Shown here in pieces: positions 1 to 6,348 of a stretch of DNA of 12,727 nt. The notes under the pieces are model-generated. The model did not search any database and was not told where the DNA came from. It was given only the letters and a program-made list of their open reading frames with translations. Each line of letters begins with the position of its first letter. Position 1 is the first letter of the stretch. Made by a program: the position numbers and the translations under genes. The stretch spans positions 1 through 12,727 of the forward strand of contig CANRCI010000033.1 of NCBI GenBank assembly GCA_947629075.1. Direction: 5' to 3'. Origin of the DNA: an uncultured Bacilli bacterium (GTDB taxonomy: Bacteria; Bacillota_I; Bacilli_A; RF39; UBA660).

Positions 1-630
1 ATGACCGAGAGCCTTGCGGCTACTTGTGTATGTCATGGTGATGCGATGAAAGAGGGGAGTATTGGCGTACCACTTCCGGGTAATTATTTTAAAATTGTCT
101 ATCCGAATACTCAGGATGAAGTACCAATTGGAGAAGATGGCGAAATTTGTGTCAGTGGTCCAACAGTTATGGTCGGATATATCAATAATGAAAAAGAAAC
201 CAATGAAGCTTTGCAAATCCATGACGATGGTCACATTTGGCTTCATACTGGTGATATCGGTTGTATGGATAAAGATGGAATAATATTCTACAAACAACGC
301 TTAAAACGCATGATAATTTCATCCGGTTATAACGTCTACCCAGCACAAATAGAAAGCGTTATCGAGGAACATGAAGACGTTCTTAAATGTACTGTTGTGG
401 GAATTCCACATCCATATAAAGTTCAAGTAGCTAAAGCATATATCGTTTTGAAAACGGGTATTAAGGTAAATTCTAAAATAAAGAAAGAAATAAAAGAGTT
501 ATGCGTTAAAAACTTATCTAAATTTTCCATTCCAGCGGAATTTGAATATCGTAAGAGTCTACCGACAACTTTAATCGGTAAAGTAAATTATCGCGAACTA
601 GAAAGGGAGAATGTCCATGAAAAAAGATAA
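1..630 (+). CDS. Acyl-CoA synthetase / AMP-binding enzyme, C-terminal part (5' end outside window)
   Basis: This is the last 209 residues of an ANL-superfamily adenylate-forming enzyme, which joins a carboxylic acid (probably a fatty acid) to CoA through an acyl-AMP. Visible motifs are the MTES at residues 1-4, which is the end of the conserved YGxTE loop; GEICVSG..VMVGY (48-60); HTGD (82-85), which contacts the AMP ribose; the hinge-type RLK at 100-102 followed by SSGYNVYP; and GK at 193-194, the C-domain catalytic lysine. The ATG at position 1 is only the Met inside the TE motif, not a start codon; the ATP-binding P-loop and most of the N-domain lie upstream of the window. The gene overlaps the next one, an acyltransferase, which suggests that activated acyl groups feed glycerolipid synthesis. 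The substrate cannot be read from this fragment. Confidence 0.93.
   Translation: MTESLAATCVCHGDAMKEGSIGVPLPGNYFKIVYPNTQDEVPIGEDGEICVSGPTVMVGYINNEKETNEALQIHDDGHIWLHTGDIGCMDKDGIIFYKQRLKRMIISSGYNVYPAQIESVIEEHEDVLKCTVVGIPHPYKVQVAKAYIVLKTGIKVNSKIKKEIKELCVKNLSKFSIPAEFEYRKSLPTTLIGKVNYRELERENVHEKR
605..609 (+). promoter_or_regulatory. Shine-Dalgarno deciding the plsC start
   Basis: GGGAG lies inside the end of the synthetase gene. It is 7 bases from the ATG at 617 but only 1 base from the ATG at 611, so translation should begin at 617. Confidence 0.65.
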
Positions 631-1201
631 TGTTATAACTTACCGCATTTTAAAGCCCATTTTAGGAACTATTTTTAAACTTTATTACAATCCTAAAATA
701 ATTAATAAGGAAGTAATTCCCAAAGATGGTCCTATCTTAATCGTCGGTAATCACAAACACATTATGGATCAGTGTGGTCCGATAATTTCAACTAAGCGAG
801 TAATCAGATACATGGCTAAAAAGGAGTATTTTGATGGCAAGTTTGCTTTCTTCTTCAAAGCCGTTGGCTGCATCCCTGTAAATCGTTCTATTCATGATGA
901 AAAGGCCAAATCTAAAGCGCTTGAGATATTAAAAAATGGGGGAGTAATTGGACTTTTTCCAGAGGGAACTAGAAATAAAACGGAAGAGTTTTTATTACCA
1001 TTCAAGTTTGGTACTGTTTCCATGGCTAGTAAAACCAACGCTACAATCGTACCTTTCAGTGTTACTGGCGATTATAAATTTCGAAGTAAGAATTTAACTT
1101 ACTGTTTCGGTAAACCATTCAAAGTAGGGAAGATGAGCCTGGAAGAAGCAAATGATAAATTATATAAAGAAATCGGCGATTTAATGCGTAAAAATATGTA
1201 A
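617..1201 (+). CDS. plsC: 1-acyl-sn-glycerol-3-phosphate acyltransferase (PlsC family)
   Basis: This 194-residue membrane-associated acyltransferase of the PlsC/LPLAT family is expected to acylate lysophosphatidic acid to phosphatidic acid. All four family blocks are visible: the catalytic NHxxxxD box (His46, Asp51), GCIPVNRS (84-91), the substrate-binding FPEGTR (114-119), and IVPFSVTG (144-151). The length is slightly shorter than the usual 200-250 residues. The start at 617 is chosen because GGGAG is 7 bases upstream; an in-frame ATG at 611 is too close to that site. The gene overlaps the synthetase by 14 bases, so translation is probably coupled. I see no convincing hairpin terminator between its stop and the promoter at 1240. 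Family assignment is firm; the exact acyl acceptor is inferred. Confidence 0.93.
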   Translation: MKKDNVITYRILKPILGTIFKLYYNPKIINKEVIPKDGPILIVGNHKHIMDQCGPIISTKRVIRYMAKKEYFDGKFAFFFKAVGCIPVNRSIHDEKAKSKALEILKNGGVIGLFPEGTRNKTEEFLLPFKFGTVSMASKTNATIVPFSVTGDYKFRSKNLTYCFGKPFKVGKMSLEEANDKLYKEIGDLMRKNM

Positions 1202-1239
1202 ATAAATGTAAACCTCTTTCTGCTGGTCTTGACTATTTT

Positions 1240-1268
1240 TTGACAAAATGGCCAAAAAATGTTATAAT
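1240..1268 (+). promoter_or_regulatory. Consensus sigma-70-type promoter
   Basis: TTGACA (1240-1245), a 17-base spacer and TATAAT (1263-1268) form a perfect match to the vegetative promoter consensus. It drives the lysozyme/peptidase/AlkD operon. The upstream ATG at 1248 sits in the spacer and so cannot be the start of the gene. Confidence 0.92.
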
Positions 1269-1301
1269 ATAGCAAGTTTAATAAAGAAGGGGGATTTTTT
1301 T

Positions 1302-2609
1302 ATGGTTAAAATTCAAGGGAAAAGATATCGATTAAAAAGATCGATAAAGAGAAATTTTAAAATTGCAATAGTTACATTGGCATTAATAATTCAACAAGGT
1401 GGATCGTTACATATCAATCATGATCATCGTTACAACGAAGTTCAAGGGTTAGTAAAACCTCAATATAGTGATGTTATCGATCTACCAGAGCTTGAAAATA
1501 AAATAGCAAGGAAATCTTTAAGCGATATGCAATACGAGACGAATGTCACTGTCCGTGAAAAATTATGTCAACAGCTTGCTGATAGTTTTGCTGGGGCTTA
1601 CGGAATTGATGCTGAAGCCGGAGCAAAAATATTACTTGATAATGTCGACAATATCTGTCGTAGTGATAATGCTTCTAAGGATATCCGTGAACTTTTTGAG
1701 CAAAATATTGCTAATGGTAATTTACCAGTTCAGAAAGCTAACAATATCTTCTCATCAGGCGAGAGAAATCTTTCTCGAGTAAAAGAGTTTAAAAAGTCTG
1801 AACGTGGACAAATAGCAGTCGAAGTTGCTAATGAATATGGAATCGATCCTAATTATTTCTTGGCTAAAATGTGTCAAGAATCTGGTCTAGATCATACTAA
1901 TCATTTACCAGGTGGATCATCATACAACGGTTCAGCTTATGGAATATGTCAAGTCGAGCATACTAGATTCGGTAGTGAATACAAAGCGTATAACTTTAAT
2001 AAAAACGTTTGGGAAGATATTAAAATTAGTAATTCTTCAAGTAATAGAGATGGAAATAAAGTTACTTTAAACGTTAACAACTTTAGAGATAATCTTAAAA
2101 TTGGAGCTTCAACTCTTCAAACTAAGTTACACAAATACGATTATAATTTAGGATGTGCTACTCAGGCTTACAACTATGGTGGAGCTTTTGATCTATGTCT
2201 AGAGAAGTGTGCAAATAAAAAAGGAATTAGTGTCGATAGTTTAGTAAGTAATGTCAATGATACTTCATATTTAAGTTATGTTAAAGATTTACATTCTAAC
2301 CCTAGTAAGTACATTTCCAATTGGTCATACAGTACTTATGGTGATGATGATTATATTAGTCACGTTTTGGGATACTTGGATGTTAGTGATGGATCTATTC
2401 TTACATTTAAAGACCCTCGTAAAAATGAAACAGTATTTATTAACGCCTATAATTTAAAGGCCTCTAAAATTAACAGTAGTAAGTTAGATGAACAAATAGA
2501 TAAATTGCAATCATTAAATATTAAAATCAACGTATATGAAGATCAAAAAGAAAAAGTAGAAAAAGAGAAGACAGATTTATTTAATAAGGTTAAAAAATAT
2601 AATAAATAA
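1302..2609 (+). CDS. Membrane-anchored lysozyme-like lytic transglycosylase
   Basis: This is a 435-residue protein. A basic N-terminus is followed by a hydrophobic stretch (about 19-31, ending before QQGGS) that serves as signal or anchor, so the bulk should lie outside the cell. A helical region (about 75-170) precedes a lysozyme-fold domain (about 180-360). The domain shows MCQESG with likely catalytic Glu193, the GSAYGICQ loop (Gln217), AYNYGG (289-294) and the closing HVLGYL helix (354-359), the order seen in SLT and CwlT-type lysozyme domains that cleave peptidoglycan. A short extension ends in a charged coiled coil (about 385-435). The start is ATG 1302, with AAGGGGG 8 bases upstream. 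Seven cysteines occur, two next to active-site motifs. It is first in an operon with a metallopeptidase gene 11 bases downstream. The specific subfamily and substrate are inferred. Confidence 0.8.
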   Translation: MVKIQGKRYRLKRSIKRNFKIAIVTLALIIQQGGSLHINHDHRYNEVQGLVKPQYSDVIDLPELENKIARKSLSDMQYETNVTVREKLCQQLADSFAGAYGIDAEAGAKILLDNVDNICRSDNASKDIRELFEQNIANGNLPVQKANNIFSSGERNLSRVKEFKKSERGQIAVEVANEYGIDPNYFLAKMCQESGLDHTNHLPGGSSYNGSAYGICQVEHTRFGSEYKAYNFNKNVWEDIKISNSSSNRDGNKVTLNVNNFRDNLKIGASTLQTKLHKYDYNLGCATQAYNYGGAFDLCLEKCANKKGISVDSLVSNVNDTSYLSYVKDLHSNPSKYISNWSYSTYGDDDYISHVLGYLDVSDGSILTFKDPRKNETVFINAYNLKASKINSSKLDEQIDKLQSLNIKINVYEDQKEKVEKEKTDLFNKVKKYNK

Positions 2610-2620
2610 AGGGTAATATT

Positions 2621-3703
2621 ATGAGTTCAATGAATGTTGACAAAAAAAGAAAGAGGGCTCTTAAGCTAGCTTTATCCTTATTCATAGGAATTAATTCACT
2701 ATATGCATTTAAATTATATAGAGATAATGCTGTTTTAAGAAATGATTTAAAAATTTTAGAAATTCTTGATAGTGGTGAAAATGTTGAGGGTATAGATTCT
2801 ATTTTAGATGACGTTCAAAAAAGAGTTATTGAACTAACCGGTGATAGTGACTACTTTGCCTTTAATTCAAATAGTATTGAGGACCAAGAAAACTATATAC
2901 TTTTAAAATCTATTATTGACAATGACAACCTCGAAGAAAAAGAAAAGAAAATTATATTGGGATATTATGATTTCTTTAAAGATTATGATTTTTTAGATAA
3001 GAAACAAATCTATAAACAATTCTATAATTTAAAAATTTATGATCATGATTCTTTTAAAACCAGATTATATAAGATTTATAAAGATATTCTTGGTGGTAAT
3101 CTAGATAAATATATCGCTGTTCACGAAAACAATTCTATTTATTATTTGGTATCCAATCCAGATAAAGCAACGATTGCGCATGAATCGGCTCACCATATGT
3201 TGAATTCACCTAAATTACCACAGATAATTATTGAGGGTTTAGCTGTTTTATTAGAGGAAGAATATATCAGTAACGATTTAAAACCTCTAGATGAACTAGG
3301 AAGTTATAATCGTTCTGTTGCAATTACTAAGATATTGTGTGATTTAGTAGGGTCTGATGCGATGATTAAGAGTTTGAACGATAACAGTATGGATCCAATA
3401 AAAGATAAGCTTAATTATCTATTCCCGAATGATAGCTTTAATACTATGTTTATTGATAATTTATATGATAATGATACTTATAATATTTGTTATGATATAC
3501 AATCGTATATCGATATCTGTATAGATAAATATTATTCGAAAAATGAGTCTAAGATTGATAGGATGCAAAATAATTTATACTATTTAATTGATAATGTTTC
3601 TTTCTCAGATGAGCATCATTATCTAAAAAAGGAGATAAGTGTCAATAAAAATTATCTCGATAGAATTGCTAGTGAAAAAGCAAAAGAGAAGGTATTGTCT
3701 TAA
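2621..3703 (+). CDS. Membrane-anchored HExxH metallopeptidase, peptidase MA-like
   Basis: This is a 360-residue protein with a very basic N-terminus (DKKRKRALK) and one hydrophobic segment (about 12-30), so it is probably anchored with its domain outside. The zinc-binding motif HESAH is at 187-191. It is followed by LPQIIIEGLAVLLEE (199-213), whose EGLA glutamate (Glu205) is the likely third zinc ligand; this HExxH plus lPxWxxEGxA pattern is that of gluzincins of the peptidase MA type. The Trp usual in that second motif is replaced by Ile. The N-terminal region (31-170) and the C-terminal region (230-360) are helical and acidic and I recognise no other domain. AAAGGG lies 7 bases before the ATG. 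The gene is 11 bases after the lysozyme gene and overlaps the next gene by one base. Substrate unknown; a cell-wall or surface protein is plausible from context. Confidence 0.72.
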   Translation: MSSMNVDKKRKRALKLALSLFIGINSLYAFKLYRDNAVLRNDLKILEILDSGENVEGIDSILDDVQKRVIELTGDSDYFAFNSNSIEDQENYILLKSIIDNDNLEEKEKKIILGYYDFFKDYDFLDKKQIYKQFYNLKIYDHDSFKTRLYKIYKDILGGNLDKYIAVHENNSIYYLVSNPDKATIAHESAHHMLNSPKLPQIIIEGLAVLLEEEYISNDLKPLDELGSYNRSVAITKILCDLVGSDAMIKSLNDNSMDPIKDKLNYLFPNDSFNTMFIDNLYDNDTYNICYDIQSYIDICIDKYYSKNESKIDRMQNNLYYLIDNVSFSDEHHYLKKEISVNKNYLDRIASEKAKEKVLS

Positions 3704-4371
3704 TGGATGTAATAGATGAACTGTTTAAAAATCAGGATTTAGATTATCGATCTTTCACTCAAGGAATTTGTCCCAATAGTGATAAAATGATTGGAGTTAG
3801 AGTTCCAATATTAAAATCTATGGCTAAAAAATTAGCAAAGAGTGATATCGTATATAAAAGTAGTGAAGACTATTATGAAGAATTCATGCTTTCTGGACTT
3901 AGTATTGCTTATAGTAAAATGGATCTTTATAAAAAGCTATTACTATTAGATGAGTTTGTTGATGAGATAGATAATTGGGCTATCTGTGATGTAGTAGTCG
4001 GAGCTTGTAAAGATTTTTCTAAAGATAAAAAATTGGTATTTAAATATGTAAAAAAATGGCTAAAGAGTAAAGACGAGTTTAGAGTTCGTTTTGCTCTAGT
4101 GACTCTTTTAAACTATTTTATTGATGACCAATATATAACTGACATATTTAAAATAACTGATAAACTAAAAAGAGATGATTACTATATAAAGATGGCCATG
4201 TCTTGGTTGTTGTCTATTTGTTACATCAAACAAAAAGAAAAAACTAAAGATTATTTGATAAATAATGATTTAGATGATTGGGTATACAATAAAACAATTC
4301 AAAAGATAATCGAATCTAATCGCATAACAGATGAAGAAAAAAAGGTATTAAAAGAGATGAAAAGAAAGTAA
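3703..4371 (+). CDS. DNA alkylation repair protein, AlkD-like HEAT-repeat glycosylase
   Basis: The 222-residue protein matches the AlkC/AlkD DNA-glycosylase family (all-helical HEAT-like repeats), which removes alkylated bases such as N3- and N7-alkylpurines without base flipping. Family landmarks are KMIGVRVP (28-35), DNWAICD (90-96), FRVRFALV (126-133), YYIKMAMSWLLS (160-171) and VYNKTIQKI near the C-terminus. Trp92, Asp96, Arg129 and Trp168 fall at spacings that match, from memory, the DNA-contacting Trp/Asp/Arg/Trp set of Bacillus cereus AlkD, so the enzyme is probably active. The start overlaps the preceding stop as TAATG, and AGAAGG lies 10 bases upstream, so it is co-translated with the two surface-protein genes. 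A repair gene in that position is odd. A terminator begins within its last codons. Confidence 0.88.
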   Translation: MDVIDELFKNQDLDYRSFTQGICPNSDKMIGVRVPILKSMAKKLAKSDIVYKSSEDYYEEFMLSGLSIAYSKMDLYKKLLLLDEFVDEIDNWAICDVVVGACKDFSKDKKLVFKYVKKWLKSKDEFRVRFALVTLLNYFIDDQYITDIFKITDKLKRDDYYIKMAMSWLLSICYIKQKEKTKDYLINNDLDDWVYNKTIQKIIESNRITDEEKKVLKEMKRK

Positions 4372-4381
4372 TCTCTTTTTT
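4350..4381 (+). terminator. Intrinsic terminator overlapping the alkD-like stop codon
   Basis: A perfect 9-bp stem pairs AAAAGAGAT (4350-4358) with ATCTCTTTT (4371-4379), with a 12-base loop and a T-run to 4381. The left arm lies inside the coding sequence and the stop codon closes the loop. The T-run abuts the -35 box of the next gene. Confidence 0.8.
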
Positions 4382-4382
4382 C

Positions 4383-4412
4383 TTGACTAGAAAAATGGTT
4401 TATTTTTATAAT
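4383..4412 (+). promoter_or_regulatory. Promoter of the NrtR-like gene
   Basis: TTGACT (4383-4388), an 18-base spacer and TATAAT (4407-4412). A second TATAAT at 4413-4418 would need a 24-base spacer and is less likely. The 12-base palindrome TTATAATTATAA (4406-4417) covers the -10 region. Confidence 0.75.
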
Positions 4413-4418
4413 TATAAT

Positions 4419-4424
4419 AGGTGA
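4419..4424 (+). promoter_or_regulatory. Shine-Dalgarno deciding the NrtR-like start
   Basis: AGGTGA lies 5 bases before the ATG at 4430. The in-frame GTG at 4421 is part of this site and is not the start. Confidence 0.7.
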
Positions 4425-4429
4425 AAGAT

Positions 4430-4969
4430 ATGAGAATTGATTATAATATTATCATCTTTACGGTAATTGATGGTATCATTCATGTTGCCGTTGATAAAAG
4501 TGAAAATCAGTATCGTTGTTTTAGAAAAAGTCTAGATAATTACAACGTTGAAATGGTTATAAATAATGAATTAGATAAATTATTAGGTAAAAGTAATGCT
4601 AAAGAATTAGTGGGAATTTATGGCGAAGAAAAAAGCATCTTGATATCTTACATAGTTATCACTAATTATCGTGATAATCTTAACTATATCTCTCTTGATG
4701 AAGCCAAGAAGACTTTCACAGAAACTTATTTTAGGGAAGCAGTTAAAAAGATGCTGACATTAATTATCACTGATTACTATTTAAAGATCATCTATCCTGA
4801 TGGTTTTACTATTCCCGAACTACAGACACTGTTTGAAAGAGTTGAGCATAGAAGTTATGATCGGCGCAACTTCCATAAGAAAATTTTGAAGAGTAGAAGA
4901 GTTATACCGACCGGTGAAATGAAGAAATTTAGAGGAAAAAAACCAGCTAAAATGTATTGCTTAAAATAA
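4430..4969 (+). CDS. NrtR-type transcriptional regulator with degenerate Nudix domain
   Basis: This 179-residue protein has a C-terminal winged helix (about 125-179) with the hallmark string of the NrtR family: FTIPELQTLFE, then DRRNFHKKIL, then PTGE and a basic RGKKPAKMY tail. In known NrtR proteins this domain binds DNA and the N-terminal Nudix-like domain senses ADP-ribose or related NAD metabolites, controlling NAD salvage. Here the N-terminal part (5-80) keeps the outer strands (IIIFTVIDGIIHVAV, then LVGIYGEEKSILISYIVIT), but no Nudix box (GX5EX7REUXEEXGU) can be found; the region reads NNELDKLLG, without the acidic EExG. Ligand binding may therefore be changed or lost. The start is set by AGGTGA 5 bases before ATG 4430. 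It is monocistronic. No NAD gene is adjacent, so the regulon cannot be inferred here; autoregulation through the palindrome at 4406-4417 is possible. Confidence 0.78.
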   Translation: MRIDYNIIIFTVIDGIIHVAVDKSENQYRCFRKSLDNYNVEMVINNELDKLLGKSNAKELVGIYGEEKSILISYIVITNYRDNLNYISLDEAKKTFTETYFREAVKKMLTLIITDYYLKIIYPDGFTIPELQTLFERVEHRSYDRRNFHKKILKSRRVIPTGEMKKFRGKKPAKMYCLK

Positions 4970-5001
4970 TATTGCTATAATTTTTTGTTATATCATGACA
5001 A

Positions 5002-5030
5002 TTGATTTTAATTTACTTTTATATTAAAAT
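5002..5030 (+). promoter_or_regulatory. Promoter of the PHP-family gene
   Basis: TTGATT (5002-5007), a 17-base spacer and TAAAAT (5025-5030). The TTG that would extend the reading frame upstream is this -35 box. Confidence 0.6.
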
Positions 5031-5049
5031 AGAGGCATCTTTAGAAGTT

Positions 5050-5054
5050 GGTGA
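5050..5054 (+). promoter_or_regulatory. Shine-Dalgarno of the PHP-family gene
   Basis: GGTGA (within GTTGGTGAAG) lies 7 bases before the ATG at 5062, which fixes that start over upstream in-frame codons. Confidence 0.65.
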
Positions 5055-5061
5055 AGATTAT

Positions 5062-5853
5062 ATGATAGATTTACATACACATATTCTCGCTGGTGTCGAT
5101 GATGACTTTACAACAATTAACGAGAGCCTAGAAATGATAAAACAGGCTCATCGAAGAAAAGTGCGAGATATTGTTCTTACTCCCCGATACATCAGAGGAA
5201 GTAAGTATGCCTTTAATAACGCAGAAAAGAAGAAGATTTTTAACAGATTAAAAAGAGAATTGAATAGACAAAATATAAAGGTAAATATCTATCTAGGTAA
5301 TGAAGTGTATATCGATGAACAAATTCCCCATCTTCTAAAAAGTAATGAAATAATGACCATTAACAATTCTAAATATCTCTTAATTAAACTACCTAATAAC
5401 AGTAAAGTATACAATATAAAAGCAATTATTAATTCGATTCGTAAAGAGGGGATAATACCAATTATTGCTCATCCGGAAAGGGCTTTTTCGTACTATAAAG
5501 ATTATGAGTTTTTTAAAGATTTATTAGATCAAGGTGTTTTATTTCAAATCGATGTGGCCAGTATTTTTGGTGAAAATGGTAAAGAGGCCCGTTTAATGGC
5601 TAAATATTTTTTAAAAAAGAACATGGCCCATTTCATCGCGACTAATACAAAATATTCCTATAATTACTATTATGATTATTACGAGTATTTGAAAGCTAAA
5701 TTACATCGCATTATCCGTGATGATGAGTATATTAAAGAACTATTATTTACCAATCCTAAAAATGTTTTAGATGATGCAAGAATCGATACGCATGAAGTAA
5801 AAATTACTTATCTAGAATCGTTAAAAGAAAAGATAAAAGAGTTAAAGAAATAA
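5062..5853 (+). CDS. CpsB/YwqE-family PHP protein, probably catalytically impaired
   Basis: The 263-residue protein has the length and layout of the CpsB/CapC/YwqE PHP phosphotyrosine phosphatases that regulate capsule and exopolysaccharide synthesis. Kept family marks are MIDLHTHILAGVDD (His5, His7, Asp14), GNEVYI (Glu81) and IIAHPER (His137, Arg140). Four positions that should bind the metal cluster are changed: TPHx is TPRY (Arg42), LIE is LIK (Lys109), and the SDxH motif reads TNTK (Asn195, Lys197). Residue numbers track Streptococcus pneumoniae CpsB as I remember it, with a shift of one after residue 80, so the alignment is straightforward. The fold should be intact but hydrolysis is doubtful; a binding or regulatory role is inferred. 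No capsule genes or partner tyrosine kinase are visible nearby. ATG 5062 is chosen by its Shine-Dalgarno and by alignment to the family's N-terminal MIDxHxH. Confidence 0.85.
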   Translation: MIDLHTHILAGVDDDFTTINESLEMIKQAHRRKVRDIVLTPRYIRGSKYAFNNAEKKKIFNRLKRELNRQNIKVNIYLGNEVYIDEQIPHLLKSNEIMTINNSKYLLIKLPNNSKVYNIKAIINSIRKEGIIPIIAHPERAFSYYKDYEFFKDLLDQGVLFQIDVASIFGENGKEARLMAKYFLKKNMAHFIATNTKYSYNYYYDYYEYLKAKLHRIIRDDEYIKELLFTNPKNVLDDARIDTHEVKITYLESLKEKIKELKK

Positions 5854-5870
5854 ACTTTAACTCTTGTTTA
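5837..5870 (+). terminator. Hairpin terminator overlapping the PHP gene stop
   Basis: An 11-bp perfect stem pairs AAGAGTTAAAG (5837-5847) with CTTTAACTCTT (5855-5865) around a 7-base loop containing the TAA. The tail (GTTTAATTT) is only moderately T-rich, so termination may be partial. Confidence 0.65.
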
Positions 5871-5881
5871 ATTTGGTGACA

Positions 5882-5910
5882 TTTACTTTAAATTTAGTTT
5901 AGGTTAAAAT
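5882..5910 (+). promoter_or_regulatory. Probable promoter of the VanZ-like gene
   Basis: TTTACT (5882-5887), a 17-base spacer and TAAAAT (5905-5910). The -35 is weak (4 of 6). AGGTGA at 5916-5921, 4 bases before the ATG at 5926, is the Shine-Dalgarno. Confidence 0.5.
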
Positions 5911-5925
5911 TAAATAGGTGATGGT

Positions 5926-6348
5926 ATGAAGAAAGATTTAATTAATATATCATTAATTGTTGTCTGGATGGTTATAATTTTTTGGTTTTCTAATCAACCC
6001 GGCAATATTTCTTCACAAGAGAGTGGCACTATTTTAAATATTGTCAATGGTTTTGGCATAACTAAGTTAATAAATCCGGATATTCTTCACTTAATTATTA
6101 GAAAACTAGGTCATGTGTTCATCTATTTGGTTTTAGGACTTTTGGTTTATAATTTTTATAAAGATAAAGGCATAACATCGTTTAATAAGATTTTTTTATC
6201 CGTTCTCATATGTTATATATATGCCACGACTGATGAAATTCATCAGTTATTAGTTCCTGGTCGCAGTGGAATGTATTTTGATATCGTTTTAGATACTTTA
6301 TCTAGTTTGGTTGGCATTTTTACCTTTAATCATTTAAAAAAGAAATAG
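5926..6348 (+). CDS. VanZ-family integral membrane protein
   Basis: This 140-residue protein matches the VanZ-like family, named after the teicoplanin-resistance accessory protein; most members have no proven biochemical role. Four hydrophobic segments are visible (about 6-22, 63-78, 88-101 and 117-134). Family marks are FWFSNQPG (19-26), RKLGHVFIY (59-67) and DEIHQxxVPGR (103-113), followed by the membrane-facing acidic FDIVLDTLSS (118-127). The length is normal for the family. It lies alone between its own promoter and a bidirectional terminator shared with the opposing gene. No other glycopeptide-resistance genes (vanHAX) are present, so a resistance role should not be assumed; an envelope role is inferred from family and location. 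Confidence 0.88.
   Translation: MKKDLINISLIVVWMVIIFWFSNQPGNISSQESGTILNIVNGFGITKLINPDILHLIIRKLGHVFIYLVLGLLVYNFYKDKGITSFNKIFLSVLICYIYATTDEIHQLLVPGRSGMYFDIVLDTLSSLVGIFTFNHLKKK

Noticed and set aside
62..283. Open frame of 73 codons on the plus strand
   Set aside because: It lies wholly inside the acyl-CoA synthetase, whose motifs are clear in the other frame, and its translation shows no domain.
1202..1239. Possible terminator after plsC
   Set aside because: Only 3-4 bp can pair (ACC with GGT), and no T-run follows directly; not enough for a call.
1248..1301. Extended N-terminus of the lysozyme-like protein from ATG 1248
   Set aside because: This codon lies between the -35 and -10 boxes of a perfect promoter, and the later ATG at 1302 has a strong Shine-Dalgarno.
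1543..1782. Open frame of 79 codons on the plus strand
   Set aside because: Shadow inside the lysozyme-like gene; hydrophobic look comes from AT-rich out-of-frame reading.
1302..2609. Phage endolysin or conjugative-element lysozyme (CwlT-like) marking a mobile element
   Set aside because: No phage structural, conjugation, integrase or att-like sequence is nearby, and composition matches the flanks.
4971..4991. Terminator hairpin after the NrtR-like gene
   Set aside because: TATAA/TTATA gives only 5 A-T pairs around a T-rich loop, too weak to call.
5926..6348. Glycopeptide resistance gene vanZ
   Set aside because: VanZ-family proteins are widespread outside van clusters and no vanH, vanA or vanX gene is present, so only the family name is used.
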